16,559 bases of DNA from DASTGO01 sp035719045. GTDB taxonomy: Bacteria; Actinomycetota; Actinomycetes; Actinomycetales; Kineosporiaceae. Made by a program: the position numbers and the translations under genes. The notes under the pieces were generated by a model. That model was not told where the DNA came from. It was given only the letters and a program-made list of their open reading frames with translations, and searched no databases. Each line of letters opens with the position of its first letter. Positions within the stretch are counted from its first letter, which is position 1. The stretch spans positions 1 through 16,559 of the forward strand of contig DASTGO010000330.1 in NCBI GenBank assembly GCA_035719045.1. Reading direction: 5' to 3'. Positions 7,224 through 13,104 of the stretch are shown here, piece after piece.

Positions 7224-8696
7224 ATGCTCCGGATGTGGGAGGTCTTCTTGTCCCCCGACCAGTGGCGGCACAGCCGAGATGAGGTCGGGTTCTCTCCCGC
7301 CGGAGGGGGCCCTCCCGTCGTTCCCGAATCCTTCTGGGATCACCCTCCGCTGCAGTGCGCCCTTGAGCGGCGCCACATGGGACAGGTGATCCGCGAGTTC
7401 CGGCTTCATCCTCACCACGGCCGCCGGCCTCTCTCACAGGAGCGCGTGGCCGAATGGGTCGGGGTGACCCAGTCCCAGCTCAGCCGCGTGGAGAACGGTC
7501 CGCCCATCATCCATCTGGACCGTCTGATCCAGCTGGCGACGATTCTGCGAATACCGGCCCGCAAGCTCTGGTACGTCCTGCCCGAACCCTCTCCGTCACG
7601 GCGGTCACCACCAGCCGTCGGCGTACACGTCACCCCGCAGACTCCCGCACCCCCGCACCCGCCCCCGGCGGACACCTCGTCGCCCTTGCTCGACTCCCCT
7701 CTGGACATCATTCAGCGCATGCAGTCCATCGGCATGTCGTCCATGGACCAGTGCACCCTCGCGGAACTCGAGTCGGTGGTCGCTGACGCCGTTGACAACT
7801 ACGAGCGGGTCGGGCCCGCCGCAATTGCTCCGGCCCTGGTGGAGCAGAGGCGCTGGGTACACCAGTCCCTCCTGGAACGTCACCCCCCGCGTATCGGCGT
7901 CAGGCTGTTCACGCTCGCGGCCCACATGTCCGGCGTCCTGGCTTCGATCGCCCTGGACCTGCAGTCCTTTCGTATGGCCAGGTCCTACGCCTCGGAGGCC
8001 TTCCAGCTCTCCGACATGGTCGGTGATCCGCACCTGTCCGCCTGGATCCGCGGCACGCAAAGCCTTATCGAGTACTACGCCCAGCGCTACGACACGGCGC
8101 TGGAGTTCGCCAGGGAGGGACTCCGCATCGCCCCCTCCGGCCCCCAGACCATACGACTCAAGGCCAACGGCGAGGCCCGGGCCCTCGCCCGCCTGGGAGA
8201 CAAGCGGGGAGTCGATGCTGCCGTGGAACAGGCGATCCAGCTGCATGAGGACCTCCCCTACTCCCCTGATGTGAGTTCGAGCCTGGCGCTGGGCCCCTAC
8301 TGCTCCGCCCGCATCCACGGGAACGCGGCCACCGCCTACCTCAACCTCCTCGAACCCGATCGGGTCCTCCTGCACGGCGAGCAGGCGCTCGTGGTGTTCG
8401 ACCCCATGCGCGTCCAGGGTTCGCGGGCACTCACGCGCCTCGACATGGCCACGGCGCTGCTTCAGGCGGATCACCCGGATCCCCCGCACGCCGCGCACAT
8501 CGCGATGGAGGCGCTGTCGATCGAGGGAGCCGCGGGGTTCGCCGCAGTCACGCGACGTGCCGAGGAGTTCCTGATCGCCGCGGCCCCGTACCGTGACGTC
8601 GCCGAGATCTCGGTGGTCGAGCAGAAGGTCCACGATCTCGTGCTGCCCGCCCTCACCGACAGCGCCCGGAAAGGTATCGCGGGCGACTGGACGTGA
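7224..8696 (+). CDS. XRE-family helix-turn-helix regulator with C-terminal TPR-like region
   Basis: About 490 residues. The segment FWDHPPLQCALERRHMGQVIREF followed by LSQERVAEWVGVTQSQLSRVENG (about 39-93) is the XRE DNA-binding domain typical of large actinobacterial regulators. The remaining roughly 300 residues are helical and tetratricopeptide-like (for example RSYASEAFQLSDMVGDPHLS, YDTALEFAREGLRIA), probably a ligand- or peptide-binding array. The start is uncertain: ATGs at 7224 and 7233 are both close to GGGGAG, while the frame is open from 6888 with unlikely sequence. A perfect 12-bp palindrome (7219-7230) covers the first of these. Composition is less biased than in the catabolic genes. 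It probably controls the divergent resolvase-like/methyltransferase pair. It has no obvious link to the TCGTTCG operators. Confidence 0.82.
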   Translation: MLRMWEVFLSPDQWRHSRDEVGFSPAGGGPPVVPESFWDHPPLQCALERRHMGQVIREFRLHPHHGRRPLSQERVAEWVGVTQSQLSRVENGPPIIHLDRLIQLATILRIPARKLWYVLPEPSPSRRSPPAVGVHVTPQTPAPPHPPPADTSSPLLDSPLDIIQRMQSIGMSSMDQCTLAELESVVADAVDNYERVGPAAIAPALVEQRRWVHQSLLERHPPRIGVRLFTLAAHMSGVLASIALDLQSFRMARSYASEAFQLSDMVGDPHLSAWIRGTQSLIEYYAQRYDTALEFAREGLRIAPSGPQTIRLKANGEARALARLGDKRGVDAAVEQAIQLHEDLPYSPDVSSSLALGPYCSARIHGNAATAYLNLLEPDRVLLHGEQALVVFDPMRVQGSRALTRLDMATALLQADHPDPPHAAHIAMEALSIEGAAGFAAVTRRAEEFLIAAAPYRDVAEISVVEQKVHDLVLPALTDSARKGIAGDWT

Positions 8697-8793
8697 GGCA
8701 GCCCCGCCGGGCCCGTCGAGACCATCAGACGCGCCCTGCCTGAGAGGATCCGGGAGCCACGACCGACCCCGCGGTGACCACTCGGGCGACGGG

Positions 8794-9612
8794 TCAGCGG
8801 TGGGCGAGCGTGGTTCCACCGTTCCAGGAGACGCCGACCTGGCGGTAGTAGCCGCCGATGATCTCCCCGACCGGCAGCGCCGAGGCCAGTTCGTCCCAGG
8901 GGGAGTCGAACAGGTCCAGTTGCGCCTCGGCAGCCCAGGCCGGTCCGAGGTCGGCATCGAACCCGCTCATGGTGACGACCTCGTCCAGTGCCCAGCCGGC
9001 GCCGCGCTCGATCCCGCGCACCTGCCGGTGGTGCAGCATCGGCAGCGCGTTGACGAACCCGTTGGTCCGGCTCGGACCGGTGATCTCGATCCGGGCAGTG
9101 GCCAACCGGTGGTCGTAGGCGGCCAGACTCGCCCCGAAGCGTCCCCCCCGACCGACCCGCGGCGCCGCCCTGCCGCGCGGCATCGGCCGGGTCAGGTGGA
9201 TCGAGCCCAGCTTCTTCGGGTACCCCTGGTGCACGCCGCGGGCGATGGCGAAGTCCGTGGTCACCCAGATCAGCACGCAGCGGGAGTAGACGGTGCCCCG
9301 GTACCGGCAGCGGACGACCGCGAACGCCTCCTTGTACTGGCTGCGGGCCGGGTCCAGCAGTTCCTCCCCACCGTCGGAGCAGGACTGCCAGTCCGCCCAG
9401 ATCAGCGCGACCGCTCCGGGGTCCTCCGGGGCGAGGCCGAGGTCGTCGGGAAGCAGGGCACGCACCCGCTCGGGGTCGGTGCGGTACTCGACGGTCAGCA
9501 GGTCGCCGCTGTAGTGCCACGGTGGCGGCGGGATCAGCGCGCTACGGCCGGAGGCGGTGTAGGGCGGCGCGAAGCCGTGGAACTCGCTCACGATCTCCTC
9601 CTCGGTGGACAT
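8794..9612 (-). CDS. Acetoacetate decarboxylase-family protein
   Basis: A 272-residue ADC-fold protein. The core motif QGYPKKLGSIHL contains the Lys133-Lys134 pair; in clostridial acetoacetate decarboxylase the first lysine of this pair forms the Schiff base (Lys115). Preceding segments (YKEAFAVVRCRYRGTVYSRCVLIWV) match the barrel of the family. Many members have other roles, including aldol- or dehydratase-type chemistry on keto acids, so acetoacetate itself is not assured. The ATG at 9612 has GGGAG upstream; a GTG at 9630 is a weaker alternative. It follows the reductase gene by 105 bases on the same strand, so it may be co-transcribed with the P450 operon. It converges with the XRE gene, with about 97 bases between and no strong terminator. 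Confidence 0.82.
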   Translation of the reverse strand: MSTEEEIVSEFHGFAPPYTASGRSALIPPPPWHYSGDLLTVEYRTDPERVRALLPDDLGLAPEDPGAVALIWADWQSCSDGGEELLDPARSQYKEAFAVVRCRYRGTVYSRCVLIWVTTDFAIARGVHQGYPKKLGSIHLTRPMPRGRAAPRVGRGGRFGASLAAYDHRLATARIEITGPSRTNGFVNALPMLHHRQVRGIERGAGWALDEVVTMSGFDADLGPAWAAEAQLDLFDSPWDELASALPVGEIIGGYYRQVGVSWNGGTTLAHR

Positions 9613-9717
9613 ACCCGCTCTCCCGGCCACGCCCTGGTGCGCCTACCCGCCCGCAACCCGAACCCGTTCTCCGACAAGGGGACCGCTCCACTCCCCGATC
9701 CGCCGGTCGCGGGGCTG

Positions 9718-10701
9718 TCACAGGTCGAGGGTCAGCCGCGGACTCCGCGATCGTGAGACGCAGATCAGCATCACCTCGTTGGACGCCTGATCCTCCGCAC
9801 TCAGCAACGAGTCGCGATGGTCGACCTCCCCGTCCAGGACCACCTGCTCACAGGTGCCGCAGATACCCTCGTGGCAGGAGCCGAGCACGCTGATCCCGGC
9901 GTCCTGCACGGCGTCGAACACCGAGCGGTCCGCCGGCACGGTGACGGTCAGCCCGGAGCGGGCGAGCACGAGCTCGAACCCGGCGTCCTCGCCGCGGTCC
10001 GACGGCCTGGCCGCGAACCGTTCCAGCCGTAGCGATCCCGTGGGCCAGGCGGCGCAGCGGGCCTGCACGTCGGCGAGCAGGCGCTCCGGACCGCAGCAGT
10101 AGACCAGGGTGTCCGCCACCGGGGCGTCCAGCACCTCACCCAGGTCGAACCGGCCGCACTCGTCCTTGGGGATGACCCGGACCCGGTCGCCGTACGGGGC
10201 CAGCTCGTCCAGGAAGGCCATCGAGGACCGGCTGCGCCCGACGTAGACCAGGGTCCAGGGCACACCCGCCGCGGTGGCCTCGGCCAGCATGGGCAGCAGC
10301 GGGGTGATCCCGATTCCCCCGGCGACGAACAGGTAGCCGGAGGCCCGGGCCAGCGGGAAGTGGTTGCGCGGCCCGCGCACCCGCACGGTCGACCCGGGGG
10401 TGAGTTTCTCGTGCACGTACACCGACCCGCCGCGACCGAGATCGTCCCGCAGCACGGCCACCCGCAGGCTGCGGGCGTCGGAGGGGTTGCCGCACAACGA
10501 GTACTGGCGGATCAGGTCCGGGGTGAGCACGAGATCGACGTGCGCCCCAGGGGTCCAGGCGGGCAGGGGCCGGCCGTCCGGGTCGACAAGGGTGATCGCC
10601 ACGACGCCGTCGGCGAGCGGGTCGACGGTCTCGACGAGCAGCTCGGTCTCGGGTTCTGGACCGGTGGGTCCGGTGGGTCCGGTGGGTCCGGTGTCGGTCA
10701 T
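9718..10701 (-). CDS. VanB/phthalate dioxygenase reductase-type ferredoxin-NAD(P)H oxidoreductase (P450 redox partner)
   Basis: A 327-residue flavin/iron-sulfur reductase with the order flavin domain, NAD domain, C-terminal [2Fe-2S] ferredoxin. RQYSLCGNP binds flavin. VAGGIGITPLLPML is the start of the nucleotide domain. Cluster ligands are Cys276, Cys281, Cys284 (GSCHEGICGTCE) and Cys314 (LICVS). This architecture normally serves Rieske oxygenases such as vanillate O-demethylase. Here there is no Rieske oxygenase, and the gene starts 13 bases after the P450 stop, so it most likely delivers electrons straight to that P450. The N-terminus begins with Gly-Pro-Thr repeats encoded by a 9-bp tandem repeat. 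The cognate role is inferred from gene order. Confidence 0.9.
   Translation of the reverse strand: MTDTGPTGPTGPTGPEPETELLVETVDPLADGVVAITLVDPDGRPLPAWTPGAHVDLVLTPDLIRQYSLCGNPSDARSLRVAVLRDDLGRGGSVYVHEKLTPGSTVRVRGPRNHFPLARASGYLFVAGGIGITPLLPMLAEATAAGVPWTLVYVGRSRSSMAFLDELAPYGDRVRVIPKDECGRFDLGEVLDAPVADTLVYCCGPERLLADVQARCAAWPTGSLRLERFAARPSDRGEDAGFELVLARSGLTVTVPADRSVFDAVQDAGISVLGSCHEGICGTCEQVVLDGEVDHRDSLLSAEDQASNEVMLICVSRSRSPRLTLDL
10661..10687. repeat. Three tandem 9-bp repeats (ccggtgggt) encoding Gly-Pro-Thr units
   Basis: Three perfect copies, with a partial fourth to 10692, give a collagen-like GPTGPTGPTGP stretch at residues 5-15 of the reductase. It sits before the flavin domain and is probably a dispensable, length-variable linker prone to replication slippage. 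Confidence 0.85.
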
Positions 10702-10714
10702 CGCACGCCGCCCG

Positions 10715-11971
10715 TCACCGCGTCCTGATCCGGACCGGGAACCGCTTGATCCCGTTGACGAAGTTGCTGCGCACCCGGACGATCTCGCCGGCCTGCTCGA
10801 TCGACTCCAGCCGGGGCAGCAGGGTCTCGAACATGATCTTGATCTCCAGCCGGGCCAGGTTCGCCCCCAGACAGGAGTGCGGGCCCTTGCCGAAGGCCAT
10901 GTGGTCGTTCGGGAAGCGGCTCAGGTCGAGGGTGTGCGGGTCGGCGAACCGGGACTCGTCGCGGTTGCCCGAGGCGAACCAGAGGACGACCTTGTCGCCC
11001 TCCTTGATCCGCTTGCCGTGCAGCTCGACGTCGCGGGTGGCGGTGCGGCGGAAGTGGTAGATCGGCGAGGCGAACCGGAGCATCTCCTCGACGGCCACCT
11101 GGGACCTGTCCGGGTGGTCCAGGAACCACTTCAGCTGGTCGGGCCGGTCGATCAGCGCCTTCATCGCGTGACCGATCGCCTGCCGGGTGGTCTCGTTGCC
11201 GGCCACCACCAGCGCCAGGAAGTTGTTGTCGTACTCGTTGGCCGACAACGGGATTCCGTCCTCGGGGCTGCGGTTGAGCAGCTTGCTCACCAGGTCGTCC
11301 CCGTCGCCGCCCCTGCGCTGCGCGGCGAGCTGCCGGCCGTACTCGAAGATCTCCTGCGAGGCCGGCGAGCGGAAGGGCAGGTGCTTGTACTTCTCCGCCT
11401 CGGGACTGTCGATGAGCACCCGGGCATAGTCCGGGTCCGTCGCCCCGACGATCTCGTTGCCCCAGGAGATCAGCTGCGGGATCTTCTCGTCCGGGACGGC
11501 CATCAGCCGGGCCAGCACCTGGATCGGGAAGTCCGCGGCGATCGCGTCCACGAAGTCGAACTCGTCCTGCTGCAGGGCGGTCTCCACGGTCACCCGCGCC
11601 AGATCTCGCAGGAAGCCCTCGTAGCGACGCAACTGCGCGACACTGAAGTCCCGCAGCAGCAGCTTGCGCAGGGCCTGGTGCCGGGGTCCGTCGGTCTCCA
11701 GGATGGAGCGGCGCCGGTCCTGGAACTCCTCCGGCGGCTCCTCCAGGTTCGTGAACTTCGTGGAGGTGAAGGTCTGCGGGTCCTTGTCGATCCGCTCGAC
11801 GTCCTCGTACCGGGTGATCGCCCAGAACCCGGCGTTCCCCCCGGACTCGGGGTTCCAGTGCACCGGGTCCTGCGCCCGCAGGGTGTCGAACATGCCCCAC
11901 GCCTCGTTGCGCTCGAACACGTCCAGGTCGGCCAGGTCGACCTCGTCCAGCGGGACCGGGGGCGGCTTCAT
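10715..11971 (-). CDS. Cytochrome P450 monooxygenase
   Basis: A 418-residue soluble bacterial P450. The I-helix oxygen-activation motif is VAGNETTR (Glu260-Thr261). The K-helix Glu-x-x-Arg is in EEMLRF. The haem-binding loop is FGKGPHSCLG, with Cys367 as thiolate ligand. The sequence recalls the broad actinobacterial group that hydroxylates terpenoids, steroids or small aromatics (CYP125/CYP142/linalool-hydroxylase-like), but I cannot assign a CYP family. The ATG has GAGGAG 6 bases upstream. Its redox partner follows immediately. The promoter carries the same palindrome as the ALDH/GS region, so it is probably induced together with the ring-cleavage genes. Hydroxylation or O/N-dealkylation giving a catechol precursor is an inference. 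Confidence 0.92.
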   Translation of the reverse strand: MKPPPVPLDEVDLADLDVFERNEAWGMFDTLRAQDPVHWNPESGGNAGFWAITRYEDVERIDKDPQTFTSTKFTNLEEPPEEFQDRRRSILETDGPRHQALRKLLLRDFSVAQLRRYEGFLRDLARVTVETALQQDEFDFVDAIAADFPIQVLARLMAVPDEKIPQLISWGNEIVGATDPDYARVLIDSPEAEKYKHLPFRSPASQEIFEYGRQLAAQRRGGDGDDLVSKLLNRSPEDGIPLSANEYDNNFLALVVAGNETTRQAIGHAMKALIDRPDQLKWFLDHPDRSQVAVEEMLRFASPIYHFRRTATRDVELHGKRIKEGDKVVLWFASGNRDESRFADPHTLDLSRFPNDHMAFGKGPHSCLGANLARLEIKIMFETLLPRLESIEQAGEIVRVRSNFVNGIKRFPVRIRTR

Positions 11972-12008
11972 CGGGGTCTCCTCACTGCCAAGCAGATCAC
12001 AGCACTGA

Positions 12009-12026
12009 TCGTTCGGAGGCGAACGA
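12009..12026. promoter_or_regulatory. Operator-like palindrome O4 upstream of the P450 gene
   Basis: TCGTTCG-GAGG-CGAACGA has perfect 7-base arms. It starts 1 base after the -10 box of the P450 promoter and covers the expected transcription start. It is the most symmetric member of the four-site set (4008, 4090, 4205, 12009), with half-site centres 11 bases apart, as expected for a dimeric helix-turn-helix regulator on one face of the DNA. Confidence 0.75.
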
Positions 12027-12027
12027 C

Positions 12028-12057
12028 AGGCTAGGTGGACGCCGACGCCACCGTCAA
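12028..12057 (-). promoter_or_regulatory. Predicted promoter of the P450-reductase operon
   Basis: On the minus strand, TTGACG (12057 to 12052), an 18-base spacer and TAGCCT (12033 to 12028) match TTGACn-N18-TAnnnT. The same -35 hexamer and spacer length occur in front of the ALDH operon. The P450 ATG lies about 56 bases downstream of the -10 box, and palindrome O4 lies over the start point. Confidence 0.6.
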
Positions 12058-12166
12058 GGGCGGGCGGGCCCGCACCAGGACCACGTCGTGAACGCGCCGT
12101 GGACCGCGCCGGAGGCGGTCGCCCGCGCACAGCGGGCCGGGCGCAGGTCACCGCCCCCACGGGCGG

Positions 12167-12245
12167 CAGACAACGCCACCGGACAGCAGACAACGCCACC
12201 GGACAGCAGACAACGCCACGGGCAACAGACAACGCCACCGGACAG
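12167..12245. repeat. Four tandem copies of a roughly 20-bp repeat
   Basis: The unit cagacaacgccaccggacag begins at 12167, 12187, 12207 and 12226. The third copy is 19 bp with altered 3' bases; the others are identical. The array lies in the 331-bp gap between the MarR stop and the P450 start, about 110 bases upstream of the P450 -35 box. It is purine-rich on this strand and does not form an obvious hairpin. The function is unknown: it could be a regulatory array or simple slippage product. The rest of the gap (12058-12166 and 12246-12302) shows nothing clear. Confidence 0.9.
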
Positions 12246-12302
12246 CGGGACACCGCTCTCCCGGTGCGGCTCACCCCATCGGGACTACGGCGCCGACCAG
12301 CC

Positions 12303-12911
12303 CTACCGCTCCAGGTCGAGCACCAGGGTGCGCAGCAGTCGCGCCACGTCGGAGGTGCCGTCGGCACCCAGACGCGCGGTGACCGCCACCTCCTCGCGGT
12401 TGAACTCCGGGAACACCGTCGACATCAGCCGCCGCCCGGCGGGGCTCAGCCGGAGCAGGACCCGGCGCCCGTCGCCCGGATGGGTGTGCCGCTGCACCAT
12501 GCCGCGCGTCTCGAGGGTCTTCACCACCCCGGTCAGCGTCCCCTTGGCGATACCCGCCTCGGCAGCCACGTGGCCGGTCTCGATCTCCTCCCAGATCCAG
12601 ACCACCCACAGCACGACCCAACCGGTCCAGGTGAGCTGGTGCGGAGCCAGGACCGTCTGCTCGAGGTGGTTGCGGACGGCATTGGCGGCCCGGTACAGGT
12701 TCTGCAGGGCGGCCATCGCGGAAAGGTCCACGTCCATCCCGGCCAGCCGCCTGGCCACCGCCCGCTCGGTGGCGGTCAGTTTCTCCCCGGGGCGCCGCCC
12801 GGCGGGGTCGGCGGCCCGGGTGTACCGGCTCAGCGTGCAGTCGCCCTCAGGGCACGGGCAGGCCCGCGGATCACAGTCCGGCCAGTCCGACTCGTCCTCC
12901 ACGCGCCTCAC
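12303..12911 (-). CDS. MarR-family transcriptional regulator with Cys-rich N-terminal extension
   Basis: A 202-residue protein. A winged helix-turn-helix of MarR type spans about residues 65-165: GHVAAEAGIAKGTLTGVVKTLETRGMV is the recognition helix region and HPGDGRRVLLRLSPAGRRL the wing. The first 60 residues are extra for the family. They contain Cys13, Cys18, Cys20 and Cys25 within CDPRACPCPEGDC, which could bind zinc or sense redox state. The start is a GTG at 12911; a second GTG 9 bases later is possible and would keep all four cysteines. The gene lies upstream of the P450 on the same strand and is divergent from the histidine kinase. It is the closest candidate for binding the TCGTTCG-N4-CGAACGA sites and for sensing the pathway substrate; no copy of the site was found at its own promoter. 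Confidence 0.87.
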   Translation of the reverse strand: MRRVEDESDWPDCDPRACPCPEGDCTLSRYTRAADPAGRRPGEKLTATERAVARRLAGMDVDLSAMAALQNLYRAANAVRNHLEQTVLAPHQLTWTGWVVLWVVWIWEEIETGHVAAEAGIAKGTLTGVVKTLETRGMVQRHTHPGDGRRVLLRLSPAGRRLMSTVFPEFNREEVAVTARLGADGTSDVARLLRTLVLDLER

Positions 12912-12967
12912 GTCGGCAGGGTACCCAGTGGCCGGCCGCGCGGATCCGCGACCCCTGGACGTTTACC

Positions 12968-12988
12968 TTCGGCCACCCGGATGCCGAA
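12968..12988. promoter_or_regulatory. Inverted repeat in the MarR/histidine kinase intergenic region
   Basis: TTCGGC-N9-GCCGAA lies in the 193-bp divergent intergenic region, about 57 bases upstream of the MarR start. It could be an autoregulatory site, but the arms are only 6 bases and the sequence differs from the TCGTTCG set. Confidence 0.3.
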
Positions 12989-13104
12989 ACACCTCCAGGA
13001 GGCCACCGCCCCACACGTTGCGCGCCCGCAGGGCCCTCCCGCGCCAGGGCCCACCGGTCACGGGCGGCAGGACGGCGGCAGACCAGGACAGGCAGGAGAC
13101 GTCG

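Noticed and set aside
8697..8793. Terminator between the convergent XRE and ADC-family genes
   Set aside because: Only short, weak GC stems could be drawn; no convincing hairpin.
12167..12245. CRISPR-like array
   Set aside because: The repeats are contiguous with no unique spacers and no cas genes are present.
12088..13104. Long open frame upstream of the histidine kinase
   Set aside because: It is antisense to the MarR gene and the tandem repeats. A well-placed AGGAG precedes the ATG at 13105, and MASE3 begins soon after.
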